DNA of 64,000 bases from Mastigias papua (Eukaryota > Cnidaria > Scyphozoa > Rhizostomeae > Mastigiidae): assembly GCA_964019165.1 (NCBI GenBank), contig OZ025277.1:12407534-12471533 (forward strand), in the 5' to 3' direction. Shown one piece after another: positions 46,769 to 61,607 of the stretch. The notes under the pieces were generated by a model, which made no database searches, was not told where the DNA came from, and was given only the letters and a program-made list of their open reading frames with translations. The position numbers were made by a program, and so were the translations under genes. Every line of letters starts with the position of its first letter. Position 1 is the first letter of the stretch.

Positions 46769-47720
46769 TGATGAAATTCTGAGAAGCATCCTCAATTGTA
46801 TGAAAAGAGTACTGGTCAAGCCCACTCAAGATCATGTGTTGCTAATACTACGTCGGAATGAATGGGATGGAGAAGATAAGTCCAACATGCCTACGTGCCA
46901 CTAATTTCGAACAGGCAGTTGTTTCGTAGGAATTACGGGTGATTTGGTTGAGAGCGACTGCGAATAATGGCTTTATTCAATGCTTGATGTGCAGTAGATG
47001 CTCAATGACAAAAGGAATTCCTCTTTTGATGCCATACCTAGCGAGCATCTCATTCATTATGGCTAGCCTCAGCAATAGCAAAGGATCTAGTTATTCAAAA
47101 GGTAAATCCTTGAGAAGCATCTGCACAGATTTATCCAACGATCAGCTCTTGATTTCCCTCACTCCTGAATTAATATCTTGTGCTTTATCTGACAGTATTG
47201 TTATGGATACAGTTACTGAAATCCGTTTAAATATGAAATTGCGATCCTTAATTTCCTCTTAAGATAGTGTTGTGGGAAACTGTTTACTATACAAAAAATG
47301 GCACGACATGCTGTGGAACGCAGTTTCTTGTCTTTCCCACGAAATTTCGTGATCGAGTCATCATGAAACCACATGTTGTGTGCTTTTTCTAATTTTAAAC
47401 GTGCACACATAATCCAAGTAGCCTTCACTGCATCATAGAATCTCCCGTAGTAAAGATCCCAAATCACAGCATATGGTAAATGCAGCAATGCAGTCTTCCT
47501 ACCTCAGAAGTAAGACCTTCTTTGATATAAGTTATCAAATATTTTTCAATCAGTATCTTATGCTAAACCTTGAGATGACACAAAAGAAGAAATATATATC
47601 ACTGGTATTGGGTAAAGTCGCTAGATTTACATGCAACCATGAAGAAGGTGCATTTTTCATTTCTATTATTTGTATCTTCTTTTACTAGTTTCAGTCAAAT
47701 TCGGCACAAAAAAGGGCACC
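46769..47720. other. No gene recognised
   Basis: Opposed open frames of 107 codons (plus, 46939-47262) and 91 codons (minus, 47213-47488) have no identifiable domain. Confidence 0.4.
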
Positions 47721-47728
47721 AAAAACAC

Positions 47729-47776
47729 ATAAACACAAACACAAACACAAACACAAACACAAACACAAACACAAAA
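47729..47776. repeat. (AAACAC)n hexanucleotide repeat
   Basis: About eight AACACA units in a row. Confidence 0.92.
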
Positions 47777-47944
47777 ACTCACACATTAAAAGAAGTTGCA
47801 TTGATAACGAAAAAAGACTGAAAAGCATTGTCTTCTGCCTTGTCCATAACGCCTAGCACACAAAGCATACTGTTGTGGAAACCTGTTAAATCTATGGAGG
47901 AAAAAGTGGTTTCTCAAACTCTGAAAGATGGCACAGAAAATTCT

Positions 47945-48055
47945 AAAATTCCCAACTCTTTCCTTGTAGATCTAAAAGTTTCTTAAATTTTAGTGTGTAT
48001 AGTACTAGGTTTCCTATAAACATGTTTCTTATAGAAAAGACATGTACTTGCATGT
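47945..48055 (+). repeat. Family A right-arm fragment
   Basis: GTAGATCTAAAAGTTTCTTA, AGTACTAGGTTTCCTATAAA and CATGTTTCTTATAGAAAAGA fit the right arm of family A. Confidence 0.5.
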
Positions 48056-48138
48056 CTTTATGTTTGCATGTTTGTATATTTGCATATTTGTATGTTTGCA
48101 TGTTTGTATGTTTGCATGTGTGCAGGTTTGTATGTGTG
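48056..48138. repeat. TGTTTGCA/TGTTTGTA octamer tandem repeat
   Basis: About ten 8-base units alternating TTTGCATG and TTTGTATG/TTTGTATA. Confidence 0.85.
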
Positions 48139-48139
48139 C

Positions 48140-48235
48140 TTCTTCCATCTGTAAACTAGCGAGTCAGAGCTAAAAGTAAGCGAGACATATAAACAAATGC
48201 ATATAGCTGAATTCACTAGTTTACAGATGGAAGAA
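48140..48235. mobile_element. 96-bp inverted-repeat element
   Basis: TTCTTCCATCTGTAAACTAG at the left and its exact complement at the right end, with weaker pairing continuing inward (GAGTCAGAGC versus GCTGAATTC). It lies immediately after the octamer repeat. No target duplication is clear. Confidence 0.7.
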
Positions 48236-48239
48236 TCTT

Positions 48240-49080
48240 CATACATGTACATCAAGATTAGTTATAATGCCAAGCCCTCCATTATACACCGTAATTAGTT
48301 TTCGGAAAGATCTGCAAGTCCGTATAAAATAGGAACGTTCATGAAAGTATGCAAAGTAATTACTACACTAAGACCTAGAAGATAAATTCACTCGCTCTCT
48401 ATAGCACAGTCTACTGTGTGCTTTCTTCGATTTAAATCAAAGAGTGATAGTCCCCTGTTCGGTGTTGTTTACAACAATAATCAGACTTGTTTTCACAAAA
48501 AACTTATTTTCAATTAACGTCAAATGCATTCCATTATCTCCTGACAGAGTTCATAACATCGGAATACGCTCTGAAAATTTCCTTTTTTGGGTTAGGAGTC
48601 TAATAATCGACATTTCCGTACACGTAATCGGCTCCCATCAATTTTCCCAGTGTGTTTTTTTGATGTATCCGCCTCTTAGTTCTGTGTGGCAGGCATTTGT
48701 CTCCTGACTCAATTTATGGTTTGGCCTCTCTTTTATTAAAGACCGGCAGATGAATCTGAGGCTAGTGGTAGACGCCATTAATCACATCATCTTTTGATCT
48801 TGGTACTGTACTCCGATTGATCTATTCTCAGAAAATTGCATTTCCTGTAAACCTTTGTTTCTCTGTTCAAATCAAAAGTCTTTTACTATTGCATTCCGAA
48901 AAGTGAATCTCTGGTTACAGACAAGTAACATTGTTGATACAAGTCCCGCTCCTTTCCTTCGAAGTAATTTGATTCAATCTTGTTTTGACAGATTGCCCGG
49001 TAAATTAAGATTCATCGTTTCTATGACTTTGTTTATGTATGATTCTGGAAAACTCTGCATTTATTAATCGGCATAAATTT
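48240..49080. other. No feature seen
   Basis: Only short chance frames (up to 87 codons). Confidence 0.4.
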
Positions 49081-49089
49081 TAGCAGGCA

Positions 49090-49200
49090 CTGTCGTGATG
49101 GCCTAGTGGTAAGGTACTTGTCGTTTCTGCAGGAGGTTTGGGCACGAGACTTCGCCAAGTTATGCCATTGACATTAAAAAGTGGTACATACTGCCTGCTC
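49090..49200 (+). mobile_element. tRNA-like SINE fragment
   Basis: GTGATGGCCTAGTGGTAAGG at 49095 is a strong box A. AGGAGGTTTGGGCACGAGAC at 49131 stands where a box B is expected but is degraded. The tail GACTTCGCCAAGTTATGCCA is not seen elsewhere in the window. It is a different family from the 27.7 and 36.7 kb SINEs. The 106-codon frame that begins in it is not supported as a gene. Confidence 0.45.
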
Positions 49201-50120
49201 GCTTGGGACAAAGCATTGAAATGGAGCATAGATGGGGAGTTTACCACATGGAGCTACCAGACGATTAGCTTTGCAGGTGTAAACAATGTGCCTTTAGCCA
49301 AGGAAAGAAGGTGTGGACAACGCGCCTTTGCACCGTTGGTGCAGGAAGGAACTATGACGTTTTGGATTAAGCAGAAAACAATGACTCCAGTCATAGCTTC
49401 AAGTGACAAAACGTGGGTTTTCCATGCCGAAGGCTCCTTTGTGATCAAAAGTGCATGAGAATTTCATAGGAGAAGCAAATGCTGTTTCAGAAATGGCTGT
49501 TGGGCATCGGTCTATGGACTATCAACCATCGATTGATAATAGAAAAGATGATACATAAGCAACTGCATAAACCCTATAGGGAAGCACGGCTACAATCTAG
49601 ATATAACAGTTTTATCTGTTAGAGGCAGTGTTGCTGTGTCCGCCATGTTTTTAGCTTGAGTTGAAAGAAGATTGGGAAAAAGGAAGAGTTGAAAAGAGAG
49701 AAGGGGCGAAAAGGAAAAACAAGGGACTTAACAAATATTAAATTATTGCTGTAATTTGTGTTATGTATAGCCTAACATAAAGTACCTATGAGATTGCATT
49801 AAAATCATTATTTACTACTTTTACTATACACTAAGCAGCATAATTTATTACAAAAACACCACCTTTCCATAAGCTTGTTAAATTTTTCATGTGTTTGTGG
49901 ATGATATGATTTTGCTTGTATAGGACATACAGATTTCTGGGCCTATGATAGCATAGCTACTCTCCGTTTACATTGCTGGGGGGTATATTTCAAGAATGCT
50001 ATCATTAAATGGGATCTGCACGTACAAAAGACATGATGACTGTTTCAACATTACACAACCATATCTGTTGGTGACTTCAGCTCAACTTTCTAAATACTTT
50101 CAGAATCTCCTCCTTTGATA
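49201..50120. other. No feature seen
   Basis: No gene or repeat recognised. Confidence 0.4.
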
Positions 50121-50124
50121 CAAA

Positions 50125-50420
50125 AACATATTTTTTCATAAGAAAGGTTTTTTACAAATGGTACTGAAATTTCTTAGCACTTTCATGTTCTCTGCACTGA
50201 AAATTCCAAAGACTTTCTTAATAAAACTACCCGAATTTGCGTAAAACTACATTGTTACACAGACAGACAGAAACTACACAAACACAACATCAGCATGCAT
50301 AAGCAACTACAAGATCTATGCAACTTAAGTAAAAGCACCTATTGCGGCGTTACGTAAATATAGGAAGTATAAAGGTATATGAATTCTAAACTTTCAAAGG
50401 TCTCAAAAGCCCAATAATGA
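50125..50420 (+). repeat. Interspersed repeat family A, copy 5
   Basis: TTCATAAGAAAGGTTTTTTA, CAAAGACTTTCTTAATAAAA, ACATTGTTACACAGACAGAC, ACAAGATCTATGCAACTTAA and GGTCTCAAAAGCCCAATAAT are in family A order. A right-arm fragment (TCGAGTACTACTTTCTTATT) lies at 50968. Confidence 0.7.
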
Positions 50421-51689
50421 CCTTTGTTAACTTTATATGTATAAATATGTATAAATAAATGTTTAGGCACGATACCCTATCAGCAATGAAAAAACTCACA
50501 CAGATTAAAACAAGAGTAAAAGAGAGAGAGATCGATCTGATTTGCTCTAGGCTAGCCCGGCATACAATATGGAACAAGTCTAAGCATTTATTAGTTAAAG
50601 AAATTTGTGTGTATTTAAACGTATTTTTGTAGCCGTGTTTTAATTTTTTGTCACGTTACCTGTTATTCATGTTAATGGCCACGGAGTTGTCATGACATAT
50701 TGCACTCCGTGGTAGCGTTTCTTGTAGTATTGTTAAGTAAACTGTATGTAGTATAGTAGGTAGCATGTAATTGTAGTAATTTTCAAAATGAATAGAAAAT
50801 AAAAGAGTAAAAGCTGCTCTTCCTAGGGTCGTGCCTGATTAACACTGCCCATCTCAGCTTCTCAGAAGCTGCTTCATTTCTTTTTTGAAGCGTTTCAGAG
50901 ACGGGTAGTTTCTATGTTGTTGTGGGATCTCGTACTCTAGTACTCTTTCTGGACAGTCGAGTACTACTTTCTTATTAACAAATTTCTTATTAACCATTCC
51001 CCTATAAAGAAAACCTGCGTCAGGCATTCGAAGTGAGGGTGGCCCATTTCACTGTGCCGGCACACACAAACAGACTGCCTCTATCGTTTATTCTTGAAAA
51101 TGAAATTCTTATGCCTCACCGCAAAAACCATGCCTTGATTTTTAATCAAAGATTCAGGTATGGGTGGCTAGTTGAGATAACAATGTCCCCATTTCAATAG
51201 AAAATGCCATCCTGTAGGTGATACAGACAGCCAAACAAGCTCCTTTCAGGAGCGTACGCTACAATGCCAACTTGAGTAATATCAATTTAGTATAAGTAAT
51301 ACTCTACGAAAAAATTAAATCTCAAAGTCCTTGAAATTTAAGAAAAATATCAGGCATAAACCTCATTAAGGGTTAGAGTTTTTGGTTATTTGAGCTTTCT
51401 ATAGCAAAGAAAACAAGCACGAGCTTCACATATCCGGCCTGGGAGTCATTATACTATGATGCGACAAAGAAAACATTAGGGAAGTGCCCTCCACATACCT
51501 TCTATTGTAGGAGTATTATATACACTAGCGTTAATCCTCAAAATAATTGAAATTAAAGAATAATTTAAGACCAGTCTTAGGCTCAAAATAAAAAACATTC
51601 AGAATATTGAGGCTCAGGAAAAATTAAGTAGTCTTATAAAAGGTGTATATAAATATATATTTATAAAATTTATGTATATTTATACAAAA

Positions 51690-51690
<1 letters not shown>
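50421..51690. other. No gene; repeat fragments only
   Basis: Family A right-arm fragment at about 50935-51010 and family B end fragment at about 51530-51640 (AAGAATAATTTAAGACC, TTAGGCTCAAAATAAAAAAC, ATTGAGGCTCAGG). No gene recognised. Confidence 0.5.
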
Positions 51691-51692
<2 letters not shown>

Positions 51693-51784
<92 letters not shown>

Positions 51785-51940
51785 TATATAAAGATAGATA
51801 TATTTTTATATGTATATTTATATTTACATTTATATTTATATATATATATATATATTTATATATACATACATATATTTATATATATATATTATATATATAT
51901 ATATTTATAATATATATATATATATATATACATAGATAGA
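51693..51940. repeat. (TA)n microsatellite
   Basis: A nearly pure TA run of about 85 bases at 51693-51776, followed by degenerate TATATTTA-type sequence to about 51940. The palindromic dinucleotide repeat could extrude a cruciform or slip. Confidence 0.96.
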
Positions 51941-52074
51941 GATACGAATATACATATACAGAAGATAACGAACACTTTTATTATAGACTGATAGTTATAT
52001 TTAGCCTGTCCTTTTTATATGATAGAGAAAAAGAGCTTTGAAGATAAGCTTTCTATTTGCCATGTTTCACAAAA

Positions 52075-52175
52075 GTGCCCCCGTCGAATAAGCTCTCCCC
52101 GCGAATAAAGCTTCCATCCAAAAAGCACAAAAATTAAATAAGCCCTCGGGGGGCATATTCGAAGATTTACAGCAC
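52075..52175 (-). mobile_element. Truncated relative of the 5360-5715 TIR element
   Basis: On the minus strand it starts TGTAAATCTTCGAATATGCC, then GAGGGCTTATTTAATTTTTG, TGCTTTTTGGATGG and GAGCTTATTCGACGGGGGC. That is the order of the left half of the NMD3-intron element. The other end is missing. Confidence 0.7.
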
Positions 52176-55076
<2,901 letters not shown>

Positions 55077-55141
55077 ATAAGTTTAATTTTCCACAAGTAT
55101 AGCAATGAAATAATATAATTTCAGTGCTTTCGTGTCAAGTA

Positions 55142-55504
55142 CTTTTTTTATAAGAATATACATCAAGGCTCAAATTTTCTGAAAGTTAAGAATAATTTGC
55201 AAATAATGCAAGGCTGAAGCTTTACCAAAATTTAGTTTGCTTGCCGATTTGATTATTTTAAGAAGACAAAACAAGATTCAGTTCCACCTATCCTGTCTGG
55301 AACTCGTTGCACTATCATACGATTCAGCAACTCTTTAGTAAGTGTCAGTTGCACACTTTTACTATAAGAACATAGTCTAACCGAGAATTAATGCTGAGAA
55401 TCGCTAAAAGTTAAGAATAATTTAAGAATATTCCTAGGCTCAAAATCAGAAACATTTTAAGAATATTGAGCCTCAGTGAAAAATTAGGTATTCTTGTAAA
55501 AAAG
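55142..55504 (+). mobile_element. Interspersed family B element, near full length (363 bp)
   Basis: The left end CTTTTTTTATAAGAATA and right end TATTCTTGTAAAAAAG are complementary with one change. Each is followed inward by a GGCTCAA/TTGAGCC block and AGTTAAGAATAATTT. This fits a small inverted-repeat DNA transposon. Fragments or copies occur at 25.3, 40.1, 51.6 and 61.6-61.97 kb. Confidence 0.7.
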
Positions 55505-55509
55505 AGTTT

Positions 55510-56900
55510 GTACAACTAAAAACTGTCACAAAAGCAATAATACGCTGCCAACCAAGGCCAACATGCTGGCCTGTCGAAGTTCACTTCCAGTATGATAAGG
55601 AAGCTATGAAGCCAGGACCTTGTTTGCCCAGTGTAAGATACATGAATGCTAACCTGGAACAGGCCTGTAGCCAGTTGAATGGTCACGCAATCAAACCCTT
55701 TTACCGCACAATCGATGTGTGTAACAGGATCCCATGAATGGAGCGCACAAGAAAAAGTTGCATAAGAAAACTCTGTCAAGCGCTACACTGGACGCCAAAG
55801 CGAGACTAATATAAAACTTCTGAAACCGGCCACCATTGGTAACATACGGAAATCTTACTAAACCACTTTAACTCAAACTGATGCACTAAGACCTGCTGGT
55901 GTGTAACAGCTAGCTGAATTTAGGCAAAATTTACGGGTTGAAGACTTTTGGCTACCATACGTACAAAGTGTGCTGAGTCCCTGTTACGCCCCTAGTTACA
56001 TGTTGCCGCACTAGCAGCGATTAATACGGATTTAAAGGAATGCCATGCTTAAGGAAATGACAGGTAATATCATAATCCTTCGCAATATCTATAGAAAGAT
56101 TGGGATGATGAAGATAGAGGATGGGCCTAATTAGAAGAATGAAAAGAGTTTCCATTTTTATCATTATGATAAAAGATTCAATTTAAGAAAATATTACTGA
56201 AACAAATTGAAAAGGAAATTATCTCGTTACATCTATAATAGGATTTCTTGTATCCTGGTTTTGTGCAGTTCGGGAAGAATGTTTGAGATAATTTCCGGTT
56301 CGTCAAAAAATTACACAGTGGCGTTTCTACGAAGGTAATGAAATAACGAACTTATGGATGTAGTGCGTCATGCCTTTAAACAGCATTCGAACGCGGTTTC
56401 TACTGGAAACTTTTATCTGAGCAATGTTGTACTTTTGCTAGTGTTGGAGCGGAGCTACCTTAGCTCATGTAGGAACGAAGCTCTGTTCAAACATTGATGC
56501 ATTTGCACAAAAATCTCTCCAAACGAGAAACAGACAAGAAAGAGAAGGAGAAACAGAAACAATTTTTTTCACCCGTGAAATCTTCAATACAATGAAGAAT
56601 GAAGTAACGCCTAAGTGACAAAACCAACTAGCCAATCAGATGCAATAGTCCTCGTTTCACGTGAAGTTTGATCCATATTTGGCTACATATTCCGGTCATT
56701 ATCAGAAGTTTTATACTAGAACGAGTGTCAGTTAAAAAAAGCACTTATGGTATGCTCAAACATGGTTCCGTTTTTTCTTGCAGTGCCAGCAGGCCATTCA
56801 CAAGCTTAGATACATTGTATCTTGTTCTTTTTTATTTTTCAAATCCTGTGTATTCAAGAATGTGCGTGCCATTTTTTTCCAAAGACTAACGAAATGTGTA
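55510..56900. other. No gene recognised
   Basis: Only chance frames (up to 87 codons). Confidence 0.4.
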
Positions 56901-56908
56901 TATATATA

Positions 56909-56910
<2 letters not shown>

Positions 56911-56950
<40 letters not shown>

Positions 56951-57095
56951 TGTGTTTGTGTGTGTGTGTTTGTGTGTTTGTGTGTGTGTGTTTGTGTGTG
57001 TGTGTGTTTGTGTGTGTGTGTTTGTGTGTGTGAGTGTGTCTGTGTGTGTGTGTGTATGTGTATGTCTGTGTGTGCTTGTGTGTGTGGGTCTGTTT
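56911..57095. repeat. (GT)n microsatellite with TGTGTTTG interruptions
   Basis: Pure GT at 56911-56946, then GTGTGTTT units repeated, ending in TATGTG and CTGTG variants. Val/Cys and Thr/His open frames of up to 181 codons are artefacts. Confidence 0.96.
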
Positions 57096-57099
57096 ATAG

Positions 57100-59215
57100 A
57101 ACTAGATACCCTTCTTTCGTCTGCACTATCAACAATAAATACACACTTCTTACAAGACTGGGTTATCAATGGTATTTCGAAAGGTTTCTCCCAGCACGGA
57201 GGTATTGCTACAAACGAACGCCTAACATCCTTTGGATTTCATATTTTGAAATTACCTAACAGCAGACATGCTATCATTTTAGGCTATTGGGAAAAATTTA
57301 CTAACTCAAAAAGTCTACTGTAAATACTCGAATATGGGCTGATGTCACAAGCGTCTGAGCCTCTCTACTTAGAACCAATTAGAAGGATCGGAAAGATGCG
57401 ATTTTAGGATTTCACAGTACTCATAACAAACCAATTTAAATTGTTACACGCATTAACAAACAAAATAGCCAGCTTTGTCAGAAAATCTTGTTCATAACAG
57501 ATCCAATTATTATGATCTTTCTCGTTCTATAACTCAATAATTCTGTGATACGTTCTTGAAAGAGGCGTTGTAAAACTCATGGTCAACGGACCAATGTTTA
57601 ATCTAGATTTAGAAGATCCTTTGTTGGTCGCACAGACAGCACTTCGCCAAGATTTAATAGAAAGTTGAGTGACTAAAACCATTTAACCATTAGATAGTTA
57701 GGGTCGGTTTTCTATCCAAGTCTGCGATAGATCAAGATACACTATCCAACACGTTACGTTTTATAGGGAACTTACATGTAAACGACAAAAAGTTTAAGGA
57801 ACTTGTACAATAAAGGAAAATACCTGAGGAACTTTTTAATTTCAAATAATTTTATCACTGCACAAATAGGAGAATTTGGAAACGAGTCATTCATTGCAGC
57901 TAAAATTTCACATGAATTGTACGTAGTCTATGCAGCAGTGTTTCATAGAGGGGCATGCGTTGGAACTTGTAATGTCAACAGTGCCCTCCTTTCTAGTACT
58001 ACATGTGCAGCTGAAATTAATGAACTATCAAAGAGCTTTGGCTCTATAATATGGCCAAAACAGGGCCAAATTGGATCCAAAACTAAGGAACTCTGAGAAT
58101 CAAGTCTTCAGCTAGGTTCCCTATAAGCATAACAGGTAGTTTAATTTGTACCTTGGAATAGCATTTTACAAGCTTTCACTCTGCTAAACAGTTTGCGCTT
58201 AAGAATAAGAGTTCATTTCTCCAACAAGGATACAGGACATAATACAAAGCATTTTCCTAATATGTGCAATATGATGGTGTTGCCTACTCCACAAAAACAT
58301 ACGAATGAGGCTATGTCCTAGGATTTAACAGGTAGAGTTTTATCAGGAAGGGGTTCTGGAACTAAGTTTATCAACGTTTTCTACAGGATCTCCCCAACTA
58401 AGTGCCTAATGAAAGCAATTCATTTCGTCAGAACAGAAATCGTATATCGTTTTCGTGATTCATGCTGGCCTATGAGACCAAAACAAAACGATCAAATGCC
58501 AAGGTTTTAAACTTTAAAAGCTTTTGACCTGACCTTCAGCTTGAATGGGAGTTCTCTAATTGCAGACAACCTTGAAGATTTTCCAATCTACTCTTGAAAG
58601 TGACATTGTAGGCTTAGCCATTACATGATGGTCAAAATTATATCAAATGGACAATATCTTACATTTGTCTGTCAATATTATCTTACCATAAGCATTCAAT
58701 TTGAAAAATTCAAAAATTTATTCATTAGGTTGTTGCACTTGATTTCGCCGTGTCTTTTCCAATATTTACTTGACAATGGCTTTCTGCCATGTCTCTCCTC
58801 GTGAAATACACTAGTTGGTTTGATATAAATTCATCAATTTGTTAAAAAGTAGGGTTTACGGAAAGATCAAAGTATTAAGCTGTAATTATTGCAGATTGAT
58901 TTCGACTACAGTCTCAAAAATTAAGTCCACTACTTAGACCAATTCACCACGTAAGCAATTGGAATCCTGTTTAAAAATCTAACAATGTTCTTAGCCCTGA
59001 CAAGATTAATGGAAAATTCAAAGTGTCTTTGATGACAAAGATGTATAATGCAATTTTTTATATAGACAAGATGTTTTAATTTTTCAGTGATAGTTTAATC
59101 AGCTAGTATAGACTAGCCAAGTAGGAAATGGCGAGAAAGTTCTTCATTAAGGAGTGAAAAGAGAGGTAGGAGTATAGCAGATGAAAGCACGAATAATTCA
59201 TATAATGACACAACC
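57100..59215. other. No gene recognised
   Basis: TACTGTAAATACTCGAATAT at 57318 is an end fragment of the 5360-5715 family. A 97-codon plus-strand frame at 57803-58096 has no recognisable motif. Confidence 0.4.
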
Positions 59216-59490
59216 AATCAATCGCTTGGTCAATCAATCAATCAATCAATCAACCGATCAATCGATCAATCAATCAATCAATCAATTACACAATCTATCA
59301 GTTAATCAGTCACATATTTGATCAATCAATCAGATATCAATCTATCAACCAATCAATCAATCAATCAATTGGTCATTCAGTCATTTGATGATTCATTTAA
59401 CCAATTCATAATTAGCCGATCAATCAACTCAATCTCCTAACCAACCAGTAGCTCACTAATTCATTTAATTAATCAATCATTCAATCAAGA
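59216..59490. repeat. (AATC)n tetranucleotide repeat, degenerate
   Basis: Purest at 59230-59285 and 59345-59370, with decayed AATC units on either side. Confidence 0.93.
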
Positions 59491-59748
59491 ATCTATCATG
59501 CAATCATCTTGATAAGGCGATGTGAAGTGGCAATCCATGCCTCAATTAGCGGTTCTTTGGGTAGGGGGGAGAGATTGTCACAAGTACAAATTGATTCCAC
59601 ATAAATCCTTAATCATCGCTCACTTAAGAGTGTTTCACAGCCCTTTCTGAATAATGGCTCTTACACCCAAAGATTCATTAATTATTCAGCTGTCTGAGAA
59701 GCAGCATGTAGATACACAAGCTAATTCATTAACTGATGCTATGTGTTG

Positions 59749-60487
59749 TAAGAGACTGTTTCTAACTATTGTACGAGACTATTGCTATCTGTTGCCAGAG
59801 ACTGTCGCCATCTACTGTAAGAGACTATTGCTATCTGTTGCCAGAGACTGTCGCCATCTACTGTAAGATACTATTGCTATCTGTTGCCAGAGACTGTCGC
59901 CATCTACTGTAAGATACTATTGCTATCTGTTGCCAGAGACTGTCGCCATCTACTGTAAGATACTATTGCTATCTGTTGCCAGAGACTGTCGCCATCTACT
60001 GTAAGATACTATTGCTATCTGTTGCCAGAGACTGTCGCCATCTACTGTAAGAGACTATTGCTATCTGTTGCCAGAGACTGTCGCCATCTACTGTAAGAGA
60101 CTATTGCTATCTGTTGCCAGAGACTGTCGCCATCTACTGTAAGAGACTATTGCTATCTGTTGCCAGAGACTGTCGCCATCTACTGTAAGAGACTATTGCT
60201 ATCTGTTGCCAGAGACTGTCGCCATCTACTGTAAGAGACTATTGCTATCTGTTGCCAGAGACTGTCGCCATCTACTGTAAGAGACTATTGCTATCTGTTG
60301 CCAGAGACTGTCGCCATCTACTGTAAGAGACTATTGCTATCTGTTGCCAGAGACTGTCGCCATCTACTGTAAGAGACTATTGCTATCTGTTGCCAGAGAC
60401 TGTCGCCATCTACTGTAAGATACTATTGCTATCTGTTGCCAGAGACTGTTGCCATCTACTGTAAGAGACTATTGCTATCTATTGTAA
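59749..60487. repeat. 46-bp minisatellite, about 16 units, built of 23-bp half units
   Basis: The unit is AGACTATTGCTATCTGTTGC plus CAG, then AGACTGTCGCCATCTACTGT plus AAG. The two 23-base halves are themselves related. Units are almost identical; the main variable base is G or T in GTAAGAGAC/GTAAGATAC, which runs G, T x4, G x8, T, G from left to right. The frame shifts by one each unit, so no continuous coding is implied. Confidence 0.97.
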
Positions 60488-60733
60488 GATCATGGCATGA
60501 GACTGCCATGTTGCCCACATAGAAATCGGTACATGCCTATGTGGCTCTCTAAAGCAGCGTTTCCCAACCACCGTGCTGCGATGAATTGGAGTGCCGTGAG
60601 ACATCATCAGGTGTGATCTGGAAAAACTTCAAATTTTCGCCTGATTGGGTTGGAAAATTATTTAACGCCAACAATGTGTCTTCGTATATCTTTCTATGTG
60701 GGTAACATGACAGTCTCATGCAATGACCTTACA
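60483..60733. mobile_element. 251-bp inverted-repeat element abutting the minisatellite
   Basis: 43-bp arms: the left contains GCATGAGACTGCCATGTTGC then CCACATAGAAA (60483-60525), and the right is its complement with five or so changes (60691-60733). The interior begins GCAGCGTTTCCCAACCACCG, reminiscent of hAT-type ends, so one element may sit inside another. The outermost TGTAAG of the left arm is shared with the last minisatellite unit. Confidence 0.8.
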
Positions 60734-61605
60734 CGAGAAGACTCTTTTTAAAGACAACGGGGAATTAACGTTGTATACTTGTAGCCTCATAGGCATACAA
60801 AATCTGCCAACTTAGCAAATAATCGATATCTCCTTACCGAAGAGAGCAAGAAAGCGTGAGAGTGAAGGTTAGGGTATATGATCACTCTGTCAAATCTTAA
60901 TGACGAGCCAATGGCGGCTCCTGAAGCACTGTTGGGTATGATAGCCCATACAGCCCTACATTGGCATACGCCTGCTTTCCACTGTTGCCCGGGTAGCACC
61001 AAAAGCAGGCTAAAACTGAAGTCTATGAAAAGATAATTGGAAATTCATATCGAAAGGCCACATATCTGAAGATATGACATACTCCAAAGCAGAAACTGTT
61101 CGCATTCATGGAGTCTATTTTACTATACAGTCTCTTGATTTTAAGGATCATTGGCCAAGAAAATTTTGAACTAGTGATAATAATTGGATACAATATAATT
61201 CAGTTTGTTCCTTTGCCAAGCAAAGAGAATTTGCTTGTCTGACCCGGCAGAAATAGACTTTTCAGCTTGCAAACTCACCAAAACCTAATTGGAACTGATT
61301 CAATAGGATGATTCAAGAAACTGCTCAAAAGCTTCTTTATGTGTCTCAGATTTGGCATGAATTAGCAAAACGAGCTGTATGTCGAACAATTCGATGTAAC
61401 AAACTGGGAGAAGTATTAAGCAAGAACGGTAGGGGCTTATTATGGTACTGGTTAATTTTCTGGCGACCTTAATAATCTCGATAGACCACCAACAAGAATG
61501 ATCCTATAGATATTCAACACGGTTAAAGCTTATCAAAGACTCCAGCAAGCGAGGTAGGAGTGTGACCCAGAGGTCTTTCTAGAGTTCAAACTTATTTTAT
61601 GCCAG
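60734..61605. other. No feature seen
   Basis: No gene or repeat recognised. Confidence 0.4.
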
Positions 61606-61607
61606 AC

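Noticed and set aside
46939..47488. Opposed 107- and 91-codon frames as a transposase remnant
   Set aside because: No catalytic motif or transposon ends could be identified.
49095..49165. Functional tRNA gene
   Set aside because: Box B is degraded and no cloverleaf could be formed convincingly; a SINE head is more likely.
49138..49458. 106-codon plus-strand frame
   Set aside because: It starts inside a tRNA-like SINE head and shows no recognisable domain.
56778..57323. 181-codon Val/Cys-rich frame
   Set aside because: (GT)n repeat with ordinary flanks; no domain in the flanks.
59749..60487. CRISPR-like regular array
   Set aside because: The 46-bp units are tandem with no unique spacers, and the context is an animal genome.
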